Assembly: GCA_041396045.1 (NCBI GenBank) | Contig: JAWKZI010000002.1 | Location: forward strand, 1-64,000 | From: SHZI01 sp041396045 | Lineage (GTDB): Bacteria > Pseudomonadota > Gammaproteobacteria > Steroidobacterales > GCA-2729495 | Length of the DNA: 64,000 nucleotides | Direction of reading: 5' to 3' | Part shown: positions 9,381 to 18,221 of the stretch, piece by piece | Layout of the letters: every line of letters starts with the position of its first letter | How positions within the stretch are numbered: position 1 is the first letter of the stretch | Notes under the pieces: generated by a model | What the model was told of the DNA's origin: nothing | The model's input: the letters and a program-made list of their open reading frames with translations, nothing else | Databases searched by the model: none | Program-made: the position numbers and the translations under genes

Positions 9381-10694
9381 TCAGGAGATTCCGGAAATCT
9401 GCCGGGTGTTGCCTGTGGAATCGTCGGTATCCGTACTCAGGTGAGCCTGTTTGGCAGTATCGTCGCTGGTGTCGCCTTGAGTCTTCTCTTCTGTCATGGC
9501 CCGCGTAATGGACTTGCCTGCGGCACGCTTGTGCTCCAGATAAAACACAACGTCAACCTGGCCAAAGGAAATAATGTCGCCAGACCGCAGCAGCGCGCGG
9601 GCGCGCCGCTTCTGATTTACGAGAATGCCGTTCCGGCTGTTCAGGTCCTCGACCACGTAAATGCCACCGATGCAGTCGATGAGCGCATGCCGCCGGCTGA
9701 CTTCCTTGTCGATAATGACAAGATCGTTGGCATTGCTGCGGCCGATCACGAATGGAAACCCGCGTGCTTCGGTCTGCTCAAGCAGTTGTCCGGCCCGATA
9801 AACCATGACATTCACGGTGTTTTCGGACGATGCGGCGGTAGCTGGCCGGTTGGCCGGGCCGAAATCACGCGAACCCTGCTCTTCAAACCACTGCCAGCGA
9901 AGCTCTTGAACGACATTGTCGATCACTTCCAGATCGACCCGCGGCCGGTCTTCGACCATGCAGGCCGTGAGTGCCGTGTCGCACAGGGTATTGATCAACC
10001 GCGGGATCCCGAACGTGAGACGGTGGATCTCGGGTAACGTCTCCGGCTCGAATATGGTGCTGCTGTCGCCGCCGGCGATCTCGAGGCGATGTTTGATGTA
10101 ATCGAAGGTCTCGGCTTCAAGCATGGCATCCAGCCGTTGCCGGAGCCGGGCGCGCTGCCGCAGTTGCGTCAGTCCCGGCGCGTCCAGCAGATCGTCGAGT
10201 GATGGTTGTCCGGTCAGGACAATGGAAACGATACGGCGGTCGCTGGTATCTATGCAGGACAGCAGACGCAATTCTTCCAGAGCCGAAGAGCTGAGATTCT
10301 GCGCCTCGTCCACGATGATGACCACGTGCTTGCCGTTGGCATTCTGTTCATGAAAGAAGCTGCGCAGCGTGTCCAGCAGCATGACCTTCTTCTTCTTGTA
10401 GTTGGGCATGCCGAATTCGGACAACAGGGCCTGAAGCAGCTCGATGTGCGACAGCGTGGTATGCACGAGCTTGGCGGTGACGTAGTTCGGCCCCAGTTCT
10501 TCCATCACCGTATTCAGGATGGTCGTTTTACCAATGCCGATTTCGCCGGTAATGATCACAAAACTGTCGTGATTCATCAGCGCAAAGCGCACGTTGGCCA
10601 CTGCCCGGGCGTGCTGCTCGGTCATGTAGATGAATTTGGGGTCTGGCGCCAGATCGAAGGGGCGACAGTCAAGTTTGAAGAACTCTTCGTACAT
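9381..10694 (-). CDS. ExeA-like AAA ATPase with C-terminal FHA domain
   Basis: A protein of 437 residues. The N terminus MYEEFFKLDCRPFDLAPDP is typical of the ExeA/GspA ATPase group, which includes the ATPases of PEP-CTERM exopolysaccharide loci. Walker A is GEIGIGKTT (50-58) and Walker B is VVIIVDEAQN (124-133). After a linker, residues about 312-385 form an FHA domain, with FVIGRSNANDLVI, SRRH and LNSRNGILVN as the phosphothreonine-binding loops. The tail is rich in Ser, Thr and Asp. The protein probably couples ATP hydrolysis to assembly or control of the export machinery, with the FHA domain docking a phosphorylated partner. The fusion is the unusual part. Confidence 0.85.
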   Translation of the reverse strand: MYEEFFKLDCRPFDLAPDPKFIYMTEQHARAVANVRFALMNHDSFVIITGEIGIGKTTILNTVMEELGPNYVTAKLVHTTLSHIELLQALLSEFGMPNYKKKKVMLLDTLRSFFHEQNANGKHVVIIVDEAQNLSSSALEELRLLSCIDTSDRRIVSIVLTGQPSLDDLLDAPGLTQLRQRARLRQRLDAMLEAETFDYIKHRLEIAGGDSSTIFEPETLPEIHRLTFGIPRLINTLCDTALTACMVEDRPRVDLEVIDNVVQELRWQWFEEQGSRDFGPANRPATAASSENTVNVMVYRAGQLLEQTEARGFPFVIGRSNANDLVIIDKEVSRRHALIDCIGGIYVVEDLNSRNGILVNQKRRARALLRSGDIISFGQVDVVFYLEHKRAAGKSITRAMTEEKTQGDTSDDTAKQAHLSTDTDDSTGNTRQISGIS

Positions 10695-10764
10695 CCCTGT
10701 AAACTTTTCCTCTCCGGTTCCGGCCGAGGTTCTCCGGCAGTATAGCTGACTGCCAATGCCGGTT

Positions 10765-10794
10765 TTGCCAGATAGCCCACAGTCCGTATATGAT
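10765..10794 (+). promoter_or_regulatory. Sigma-70 promoter of the tRNA-Val gene
   Basis: A -35 TTGCCA and a -10 TATGAT are separated by 18 bases, with the -10 ending nine bases before the tRNA. The match and position suit a stable RNA promoter. Confidence 0.55.
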
Positions 10795-10803
10795 GCGGCC
10801 CGC

Positions 10804-10878
10804 GGGCGATTAGCTCAGTGGGAGAGCGCTGCTTTCACACAGCAGAGGTCGAGTGTTCAATCCACTCATCGCCCACCA
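10804..10878 (+). tRNA. tRNA-Val (anticodon CAC)
   Basis: A 75-base cloverleaf including an encoded CCA end. The acceptor stem GGGCGAT pairs with ATCGCCC. The D arm is AGCTCAGTGGGAGAGC. The anticodon stem CTGCT/AGCAG closes the loop TTCACAC, giving anticodon CAC for codon GUG. The T arm has GTGTTCAATCCAC. It stands alone, with its own promoter, between the ATPase gene and the heme/PNPOx gene. Confidence 0.93.
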
Positions 10879-10959
10879 ATCAAAACAAGAAGTTAAGTGT
10901 CATGGGAGGCGCAAAGCCCCGCAACACTGCGGCACAGGAACTGTGATCCTAGTCGACGG

Positions 10960-10972
10960 CCCCGTCGCGGGG
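10960..10972. terminator. Short GC hairpin after tRNA-Val
   Basis: CCCCG and CGGGG flank a TCG loop, with partial further pairing outside (GACG, CGTC). It lies between the tRNA and the convergent minus-strand gene. It could end either transcript, but the stem is short and lacks a T-run. Confidence 0.35.
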
Positions 10973-10991
10973 CAGCGTCGTCGTAGATTTG

Positions 10992-11798
10992 CTATCCGGG
11001 CGGCTGGCTTCTTTCCCAGAGCTGGTAGACCGACTTCTGGTCATCGGCAAGCGTTGTATCGAAGTAAAAGATCTGCATGGGGGTGACCCGGATCAGGTCA
11101 AATCGGCGGTGCGCCCGTGCCAGGGTCACCCGGACCAGGTTGTACTTGACCAGCGTCTTGTCGAAGCGGGGGTCGGTCGACGGAATAACCTCGGCAGTAC
11201 CCCTCATCTGCACACTTCTCCACTCCTGTTTGCCGCCTTCGGCCACGGTCCAGCCGGCGAACCGCACAGCGCTCATTTTCGGATTTACCCGCAGTTGCAG
11301 CAGCTTCTCGGTGCCGATCTCGGACACCACATAAAAAACCCGCTCATCCTTGTCCAGAACCATGTCCACGGTCGTGGCAATGGGCTGATCGTCCATCGAT
11401 GTGGCCAGTGCGAAGCGCTCACGTCCCGGTAGAAAGGTCACCACTTTCTGCCAGATTTGTTCCTGGCTCAACTGGGGGAAGTTGTTCACGAACTGTTCCG
11501 ACGCTGTACTCATGAAGTCGTACTTGACGTCATGACATTCGCTGCAGGTCATGCCGCGCGAGTAACTGCGGTGACCAGCAGACTTGACCTGGTCTGAAGT
11601 GAGGGGAGGGCCATCGTAAATAATGGCAACGTGCCCTTGTTCCCCCGCGCCTACATTGATGCCCACAGGACCCTTCTTGCCGGTTTCTTCCGCGATGGCG
11701 GTCGTACACGTCAATGTCACCAAAAGTCCGGCGGCAAGAGTCAGCCAGGCGGCTGGAGTTTTCCGTATTTGATGATTTGTCATTTGCGTACTGCCCAA
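10992..11798 (-). CDS. Exported PNPOx-like protein with a c-type heme motif
   Basis: A protein of up to 268 residues; the start is ATG at 11798 or five codons later. A signal peptide (charged start, hydrophobic core, cleavage after AIA at about 36) sends it to the periplasm. CSECH at residues 85-89 is a CxxCH heme c attachment motif. The rest (about 95-260) resembles the split-barrel fold of pyridoxamine-phosphate oxidase-like flavin proteins, with ATSMDDQPIATTVDMV and VRFAGWTV. A covalent heme and a flavin in one exported protein suggest electron transfer, but no substrate can be inferred. It faces the FAD amine oxidase gene across 20-50 bases. Confidence 0.7.
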   Translation of the reverse strand: MGSTQMTNHQIRKTPAAWLTLAAGLLVTLTCTTAIAEETGKKGPVGINVGAGEQGHVAIIYDGPPLTSDQVKSAGHRSYSRGMTCSECHDVKYDFMSTASEQFVNNFPQLSQEQIWQKVVTFLPGRERFALATSMDDQPIATTVDMVLDKDERVFYVVSEIGTEKLLQLRVNPKMSAVRFAGWTVAEGGKQEWRSVQMRGTAEVIPSTDPRFDKTLVKYNLVRVTLARAHRRFDLIRVTPMQIFYFDTTLADDQKSVYQLWERSQPPG

Positions 11799-11851
11799 CC
11801 TGATGCAATGTTTAGAGGATGATATGCTCCGGCCGCAGTGGGGGGCGATAC

Positions 11852-13291
11852 GTGGTTTACCGTAAGCGCAGAATCAGTCGGCGGAAGGCGGTCAAGCAGT
11901 TAGGTGCAGCATTCGGTGTGGCATCGCTGTTGCCGGCCTTCAGTTTGTCTGGCTGCAGCAACAAGAGCCTCGACGCCGATGTGCTGGTTATTGGTGCCGG
12001 CCTGGCAGGATTGAATGCCAGCATCCTGCTCCAGGATCAGGGACTCGATGTCGTAATTCTTGAAGCCAGCACACGGGTTGGCGGCCGCGTGTTCACCATG
12101 GACGATATTGATGGCCACCCGGACGCGGGCGGATCGGAAATTGGGGCCAGTTACGCCCGGGTGCTGGATATGCTCGGCCGCCTAGGCAACCCGGATATGG
12201 CGAACTGGCTTGACCAGGTCGATCCCGATGTTGCTGTGTGCATTGACGGTGGCTTGATCCGCCTCAAGGATTGGCCCGACGCCACGCAAAACCACCTGTC
12301 CGGACCAGAGCGCGCCATTCCACCAATTGCACTGACCAGATTTTTCATGCCCACGGAATCGCCACTTGCCGACCTTGCCAGTTGGGTCGAACCGGCGGCA
12401 CGAGAGTTCGATATTCCTCTGGGCAAATATCTGCGTTCGCGAGGGGCCAGCGATGAAGCGCTGCGCCTGATCAGCCAGCAAGTGCCATCCGACACTCTGG
12501 ATGGTACGTCTCTGCTCTGGACACTGCGTAACCAGCGCGCCGAACAGGCGGGCGGTGGTATTCAATCACTGCGCCGTATAAAAGCCGGTGCCAGCCGCTT
12601 GCCTGAAGGTATGGCACGCCTCCTGAAGCACGAAGTCCGGTTCGATGCCCCGGTATCAGGGATCCGCTCCAATGGCAGTGGCGTTGAAGTTCAGGATACT
12701 CACGGACGAAAGTACCGGGCGTCTTATGCCCTGTGCACGTTGCCCATGTCGATGGCACGCGGACTGCGGTTCGACCCGGTCCTGCCACCCCTGCAGGCAG
12801 AAGCACTGTCGACCATTCCACAGGGTCATGCGACATCAGTCTTCTTCCATGTAAAGGAGCCTTATTGGGAAGTCGACGGGCTTCCTGCGGGATTCTGGAG
12901 CAATACCACGACCGGATGGGTGCTGCGTTATCGCTCGGATTCCGGCTACTACCTGTGGCTATTCAAGGACGGGTCGAAAAACCATCCATGGCGCACCATG
13001 GACGACGACAGCATTCTCAAGCAGGCGACTGCCGATCTCGCCGCTGTCCGGCCTAGCACCGTTGGCAGAGTGACGCCAGCAGGCGTATTCAACTGGAGTC
13101 GTTACCCCTGGTTGCTGGGAGGCAACGGCTATCGTGCGCCGGGGGACATCTCAAAGTTTGGCAATTGCATCGCCGATGCGCACGGGCGTATTCACTTTGC
13201 CGGCGTAGACACCGCGGTAACGTCCACAGGGATGGAAGGTGCGATGGAGTCGGGCGAACGCGCTGCGCTGGAAATACTTCAACGCCTTTAG
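11852..13291 (+). CDS. FAD-dependent amine oxidase family lipoprotein (Tat-exported)
   Basis: An oxidoreductase of about 479 residues. I prefer the GTG at 11852; an ATG at 11819 is possible. The N terminus has RRISRRKAV, a twin-arginine signal, then a hydrophobic core ending in the lipobox LSGC, so it is probably exported folded and then lipidated. The FAD-binding fold follows at once: VLVIGAGLAGLNA, then EASTRVGGRVF. The C terminus has IHFAGVDTAVTSTGMEGAMESGERAA, the second FAD motif of flavin monoamine oxidases. The substrate is unknown. Divergent pairing with the CxxCH/PNPOx protein suggests a joint periplasmic redox role. Confidence 0.82.
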   Translation: MVYRKRRISRRKAVKQLGAAFGVASLLPAFSLSGCSNKSLDADVLVIGAGLAGLNASILLQDQGLDVVILEASTRVGGRVFTMDDIDGHPDAGGSEIGASYARVLDMLGRLGNPDMANWLDQVDPDVAVCIDGGLIRLKDWPDATQNHLSGPERAIPPIALTRFFMPTESPLADLASWVEPAAREFDIPLGKYLRSRGASDEALRLISQQVPSDTLDGTSLLWTLRNQRAEQAGGGIQSLRRIKAGASRLPEGMARLLKHEVRFDAPVSGIRSNGSGVEVQDTHGRKYRASYALCTLPMSMARGLRFDPVLPPLQAEALSTIPQGHATSVFFHVKEPYWEVDGLPAGFWSNTTTGWVLRYRSDSGYYLWLFKDGSKNHPWRTMDDDSILKQATADLAAVRPSTVGRVTPAGVFNWSRYPWLLGGNGYRAPGDISKFGNCIADAHGRIHFAGVDTAVTSTGMEGAMESGERAALEILQRL

Positions 13292-13304
13292 CAAGAGGCG
13301 CTAT

Positions 13305-14624
13305 CTACCAGGCAATGCCATCGTAGGTGGCATCGGAACGGCCCTCCGAGACCCGGGCATAATCGACAACAACCTGTTCGGGGCGCTTGTGGCTGATGGC
13401 CGCGGAAAATTCCGGGGCATTGTGGCTGATCACCAGTACCTCGCCGTGTTGAATCACATCGTTGATGTCCGGCACCAGCAGCTTGGCGATGTGTGGGATG
13501 TGCCGGAAAATGAAATCCCGGTTGGCGCCCATCAGGCTTGCCAGGCTCACGTTGCGGTCGTAAATGCGCAGGTCGTAGCCTTTACCGAGCAGGCGCTCTA
13601 CCAGTTCCACCATCGGGCTTTCGCGCAGGTCATCTGTGCCAGGTTTGAAACTCAATCCCAGGACGCCCAATGGCCGTCGCCCATGGCGGGTCACCATTTC
13701 CAGTGCACGCTGCAGATGCAGTTCGTTGCTCTGGAGGATTGAGCCGATTATGGGAAGCTTCAGATCCAGCTGCTGTGCCTTGTAGCCGAGTGCGCGCACA
13801 TCCTTTGGCAGGCAGGAACCGCCAAAGGCAAAGCCCGGTTTCAGATAGGTTGGCGAGATATTGAGCTTGCGGTCCTGGCAGAAGATATCCATGAGCGGGT
13901 GACTGTCGATGTGCAACTGTTTGCAGATCGCGCCAATTTCATTGGCAAAGCCCACTTTCAGCGCGTGCCAGACGTTATCCACATACTTGACCAGCTCTGC
14001 TGTTTGCAGGCTGGTCGTGATTTTCGGACCTGGCAGATTGGCGTATACGGCTTCCAGGGGCTGCGCGTCTTCAGGTTGCATGGCGCCGATCACGGTCTTG
14101 GGCGGATGGAAATAGTCGTGCACGGCGGTTCCCTCACGCAGGAACTCCGGATTGTTGAGTACGGTGAAATCCTTGCCAGGCTCACCGCCGGACGATTTCC
14201 GAAGCGCCGGCAGTACCACGTCTTCCATGGTGCCGGGCAGAATCGTGCTGCGAATCACGACGGTGTGACGGCGCTTGAGCCCCTTCAGTACGGTGCCGAT
14301 TTCTGCACAGACTGCCTCTACATAACTCAGGTCCAGACTGCCATTGGCGGCTGACGGAGTCCCGACGCAGACAAAGGAGATGTCGGAGTTGGCGACAGCC
14401 GTGGCGGCGTCACTCACAGCCGACAGGCGGCCCTCGGCGACGCCATCGCGGATAAGGTCATCCAGGTCCTTTTCAACGATGGGTGATTTGCCCTGGTTGA
14501 TCAGATCGACCTTGGTCTTGTTGGGATCCACGCCGATTACGGTGTGGCCATCGCGAGCCAGGCAAGCGGCTGAAACTGCACCGACATAACCGAGCCCAAA
14601 AATACTGATTCGGGAAACTGACAT
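13305..14624 (-). CDS. algD: GDP-mannose 6-dehydrogenase-like (AlgD type)
   Basis: A protein of 439 residues, the size of AlgD. The N-terminal NAD fold has ISIFGLGYVGAV; the central part has NNPEFLREGTAV; the catalytic cysteine is Cys271 in FGGSCLPKDVRAL, the equivalent of Cys268 in Pseudomonas AlgD. It oxidises a nucleotide hexose twice to a uronic acid, most likely GDP-mannose to GDP-mannuronate, for use in the exopolysaccharide. The rest of an alginate operon is absent. It is the last gene of a minus-strand unit after the Wza-like and beta-barrel genes. UDP-glucose dehydrogenase is the alternative, but motif wording favours AlgD. Confidence 0.82.
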   Translation of the reverse strand: MSVSRISIFGLGYVGAVSAACLARDGHTVIGVDPNKTKVDLINQGKSPIVEKDLDDLIRDGVAEGRLSAVSDAATAVANSDISFVCVGTPSAANGSLDLSYVEAVCAEIGTVLKGLKRRHTVVIRSTILPGTMEDVVLPALRKSSGGEPGKDFTVLNNPEFLREGTAVHDYFHPPKTVIGAMQPEDAQPLEAVYANLPGPKITTSLQTAELVKYVDNVWHALKVGFANEIGAICKQLHIDSHPLMDIFCQDRKLNISPTYLKPGFAFGGSCLPKDVRALGYKAQQLDLKLPIIGSILQSNELHLQRALEMVTRHGRRPLGVLGLSFKPGTDDLRESPMVELVERLLGKGYDLRIYDRNVSLASLMGANRDFIFRHIPHIAKLLVPDINDVIQHGEVLVISHNAPEFSAAISHKRPEQVVVDYARVSEGRSDATYDGIAW

Positions 14625-14636
14625 TCGATTTCTTTA

Positions 14637-16028
14637 TTACCGTCGGAGGCCGACCCCCCGATACTTCACGCCCAAGAATAGGCGATCGTTATCCTTGTCG
14701 ACGTTGCCACTCGTCACGTCTGTTCGATCCAGTCGATGGGTATATGCAACATATGCCGTCATGGTCTGGGTCATTCTCCAGTAGACGTTGAAATCGAAAC
14801 TGGCATAGGTTCGATCCTGCCGGGCGAGCTGGAAAGTATTCGAGGTGGGCTGAAATACCTGACCGACGGCAGATTCCTGCAATGCGACGACTGCGAAGGA
14901 TCCGTTGAGGCGACGGGTTACCGTACGATCAATATAGAAGCGCAACTGATCCTGTACTACCTCGGTGCCATCGGATCGGGGCGCAATATTCCGGGAAAGG
15001 CTGAAGTTAAGGGTGGTGAGTTCGGCTCGCCAGCGTAGTCCGAGACTGCCAACGACATTCTGTTCCTCATTGTGGATGGTGCAGGGTCTAAACAGGGAAG
15101 CAAAAGGCACCACTGATCGGGTCAAAGCCACCCACGACGCCAGATACGTTTACCGAACTGCGGTTTGTACCAACGTTGACATCTCCGGACACGTTCGGAA
15201 AAGATGTCGTATACTGCTGTTATACCGAAGGAATCTGGAAGAGCTTGGAAAGGGCCATGGCGCTTTGGGCGAGGAAGTTGCCGCCGTTAAGTCCGATTGA
15301 AACCATATTCCTGTCGTTGAGGGTAAGGAGCACGGACAGTTCCACGGAACTGTAGTCGTAGTCGAGGTAGTCGCGAAAAAATGGGTCTGGTTGGCCCGAC
15401 TGGTGGAAGCTGGTGTCCTGATAGGTGGCGTTCAGGTTGACCTGGTTTCTGGGGAAAGCCGGAGCTGAGGCTCGCCCAATGGTCCAGGTTTTCGGTCCGG
15501 TCGCTGAAACGCCCCGAGCCGCTGCTGATGTCCGGCGGCAAATCCGGGTTAATCGGAGTCGCTCCTCAAATTCGCTGGTGCGAACTCCGGTATCGTCGCG
15601 GTAGTAGGCCGTCAGGCCGACATTGCCCAGTTGGCCGGCATGCGTGGCGGAAAATCCACATATTTGTTGTCGTCATCCAGATCGTCATTGATTCCAGATA
15701 GTTCGTACTGCGGAGGCGGGCGTCAGCCTGATCTGGCTGGTTGGCGTCTGCCAGCTTCCTTCGAGTCGAACGTCCACGAAGGTGCCCAGTACAGCATCGC
15801 ACTGCCGGACTGGAGCGCGTCCTGGGCCTTTTTCTGTTCGTCAGAAAGATATCGGGGATTGTCTTCGTACGTGATCCCCGCATCGACCTGTGGAATCAGT
15901 TGCCAGTAGGCCAACGCCGGCATTGGCAGGCTGACGGCACCGATACATGCCAGAGCGACATGAAATCGCCGTGCGCAGCGGGCGGTGCTGGCCCGGGGAC
16001 GGTTGAGCCGAACAGGGCGGTGACTCAC
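14637..16028 (-). CDS. Outer-membrane beta-barrel protein of the EPS locus, frameshifted
   Basis: The N-terminal piece (16028 down to about 15780) has a long signal peptide ending PMPALA and then mature sequence typical of exopolysaccharide-locus porins (VDAGITYEDNPRYL). Conserved amphipathic strands continue in other frames: NVGLTAYYRDDTGVRTSEFEE, VNLNATYQDTSFHQSG and YSSVELSVLLTLNDRNMV. The last 160 residues (15131-14637) are intact and end with a barrel-like run. Total coding length would be about 460 residues. It resembles the uncharacterised outer-membrane proteins of PEP-CTERM loci. Four or more indels are required. Its start overlaps the Wza-like gene stop by four bases. Confidence 0.65.
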
Positions 16029-16630
16029 GGGACGAGTACGGTGTCGCCGGGTTCGAGGACGATATTCTGCTGAAGTCGCTTGCCGGCAGCGATATCGTTG
16101 TACGCGAACGGAATGGCCAGCAGGGTGCCGCCCTCTCGCCGCAGAATCTTGATCGACTCCAGTTGTGCAAACGGAGTGGCGCCACCAGCCATGGCCATGG
16201 CCTGAATGACGTCTACATAGCGGTTAATCGGAAACTCGCCCGGCCGGTTTACTTGCCCGATCACATAGACCTTGCTGCCCCGTGGCTCCAGGATCGCAAC
16301 GCTGACCACCGGGTCCGGCACATAGCGGGCAATCCGGCTGGCCAGTTCCTGACGCACGTCTTCGACCGTGCGGCCCTTGGCGCGAATGTCCCCGGTCAGT
16401 GGAAAGGAGAAGTATCCATCCGGACGCACGACGGCCTGCTTCTGCAGATCCAGTTCCTTCCACACTGAAATGTCGAGAATGTCGCCAGGGTTCACCGTGT
16501 ACGTACCTGCTTCCGCTGGTGTGACGGCCGGGGTCACTGGAGGTACAGTCTCGGCAGCAGACGCCAGTTGACCGACGACCGCCAGCATTGCTGCGAGCAA
16601 CCAAACCGCACTCCGATATCCGTTACTCAT
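16025..16630 (-). CDS. Polysaccharide export protein (Wza/BexD-like)
   Basis: About 201 residues from the ATG at 16630. A signal peptide ends at LASA near residue 25. Residues after that show YTVNPGDILDISVW and VRPDGYFSFPLTGDIRAKG, the Poly_export motif, then VYVIGQVNRPGEF and GGATPFA, a SLBB-type beta-grasp region, finishing with IVLEPGDTVLVP. The protein is short and has no lipobox, as in the minimal export proteins of PEP-CTERM systems. It would form the periplasmic/outer-membrane channel for the exopolysaccharide. First gene of the minus-strand export unit. Confidence 0.88.
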   Translation of the reverse strand: MSNGYRSAVWLLAAMLAVVGQLASAAETVPPVTPAVTPAEAGTYTVNPGDILDISVWKELDLQKQAVVRPDGYFSFPLTGDIRAKGRTVEDVRQELASRIARYVPDPVVSVAILEPRGSKVYVIGQVNRPGEFPINRYVDVIQAMAMAGGATPFAQLESIKILRREGGTLLAIPFAYNDIAAGKRLQQNIVLEPGDTVLVP

Positions 16631-16964
16631 ATAACTTCTGCTCCTCAACGATGACCCTGGGTTTGCCCTGGGATACACGCCCGGACCCGGGCGCAGTCCT
16701 GGTCGCGTGGCAGACCTGCCGGATTCTGGTAAATCCCGGTCGCCGAAATTCTTTGGGACATTACCGAATGGACACCTTCATCCTGCGGTCCTGTTGGCCC
16801 GGTATACACTGGATTCGGGATTGTACTGGCCTTTTTGCCCTGCCGCGATCCTCTGATGCCATAGTCCCGAACGTTCGGCGACCTTGTGCTGTGAGAACCG
16901 TCGCAGACAGAGGCCGGGCCACCTAATTAGGGTGTTTTGTTGCTGAACTCATTGCTGGTCGCGT
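16631..16964. promoter_or_regulatory. Divergent intergenic region with two palindromes
   Basis: This 334-base gap separates the Wza-like gene (minus) from the WecA-like gene (plus), so it should hold promoters for both. I see a perfect 12-bp palindrome CCGAACGTTCGG at 16867-16878 and a near-perfect one, CACCTAATTAGGGTG, at 16920-16934. I could not find a convincing -24/-12 (sigma-54) or -35/-10 element. No open frame in the gap looks like a gene. Confidence 0.45.
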
Positions 16965-18221
16965 ATGTCGCCTGAATTTGCTCCCCTGGTGTCTCTGGTG
17001 GCGACGGTCCTTCTGATTGTCGTTCTGCGACCCATAGCCGTCCGCGTAGGCCTGGTGGACATTCCCAACGAGCGCAAAAGTCATCAGACCCCCACACCGC
17101 TTGTTGGGGGCATCGCCATCTTCGGCGGTCTGGTACTGGGGTTCTTCCTGTGCAAGGACGGCCCGGTGCCGATCAGCACGCGAGAGGTTTACAGCTTTTT
17201 TGGTGCCGGACTTCTGCTGGTCAGCGTCGGGTTGGTCGACGACCTTGTTGAACTGTCGCCTGTGGTGCGCCTGGTGGCGCAGGTCATCGCGACACTTATC
17301 ATGATCTTTGGTGCCGGCGTCGTGCTGAACGATCTGGGATCAATGACGCCGTCCGGCGAGATGTTGCAACTGGGGATCCTGTCTGTCCCGTTTACGGTAT
17401 TCGCCACCCTCGGCATCATCAATGCACTGAACATGTGCGACGGGCTCGATGGCTTGAGCGGGAGTCTCACGTTTTCGTCGATGTCCGGGTTGATTCTCGT
17501 TGCGTATATCTGGGGTAGTCCGTCGGATACCGCGCTGTTGCCGATTCTTGGTACGGCGATAGCTGCCTTCCTGCTGTTCAATGTCCGGCTGTTCGGTCGC
17601 AAGCGTGCATCAGTGTTCATGGGCGATGCCGGCAGCATGTTCCTCGGCTTTGCCCTGACCTGGTACGCCATTGCTCTTTCCCAAGGTGAGCCGCGCGTGC
17701 TGCGCCCGTCCGCTGCATTGTGGTTTCTTGTAATCCCGATCTTTGATGCAGTTTCGATGATGCTGCGGCGAATTCTGAAGGGCCGCTCGCCATTTTCCGC
17801 AGACCGCGAGCATTTGCACCATGTCTTCCTGCTCGCTGGAAATTCTGTAAACGAGACCGTCATTGCAATGACCGGTCTCGCCAGTTGTGGCGTATTCATC
17901 GGCCTCGCCAGTATTTACTTCCAGATTCAGGACCTCTATGTGGCCGGAGCTTTCCTGCTGGCCGGCATCGGCTATTTCTGGATGGTCATGCGGACCTGGA
18001 AAAACATGCGGTTTCTCAATTCATCCATATCCAGACGCAAACAGGTTGCCGATCGGCGACAGGCCACGAACAGCAACCATGCGGCGCCCGAGCGGCGCTC
18101 CGGACGCGATCGCAGAGCACAGCAGATGACGGCGCACCCTGTACCGACGACAACAACTCCAGCATCTGCCCGCGCATTGTCGTGTCATCAGCACACGACC
18201 ACGCGCGGTGCACCTGAGTAG
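16965..18221 (+). CDS. WecA/MraY-family sugar-1-phosphate transferase
   Basis: A protein of 418 residues with about ten membrane helices. Diagnostic motifs are VDIPNERKSHQTPTPLVGG, VDDLVELS, NALNMCDGLDGLSG, FMGDAGSMFLGF and the HLHH loop near residue 285. These identify an undecaprenyl-phosphate N-acetylhexosamine-1-phosphate transferase that starts lipid-linked glycan synthesis on the cytoplasmic face. The C-terminal 60 residues form a soluble Arg-rich tail. It is the second initiating transferase in the window, so two separate glycans may be made. The last 200 bases overlap a reverse-strand frame, so the exact tail is uncertain. Confidence 0.88.
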   Translation: MSPEFAPLVSLVATVLLIVVLRPIAVRVGLVDIPNERKSHQTPTPLVGGIAIFGGLVLGFFLCKDGPVPISTREVYSFFGAGLLLVSVGLVDDLVELSPVVRLVAQVIATLIMIFGAGVVLNDLGSMTPSGEMLQLGILSVPFTVFATLGIINALNMCDGLDGLSGSLTFSSMSGLILVAYIWGSPSDTALLPILGTAIAAFLLFNVRLFGRKRASVFMGDAGSMFLGFALTWYAIALSQGEPRVLRPSAALWFLVIPIFDAVSMMLRRILKGRSPFSADREHLHHVFLLAGNSVNETVIAMTGLASCGVFIGLASIYFQIQDLYVAGAFLLAGIGYFWMVMRTWKNMRFLNSSISRRKQVADRRQATNSNHAAPERRSGRDRRAQQMTAHPVPTTTTPASARALSCHQHTTTRGAPE

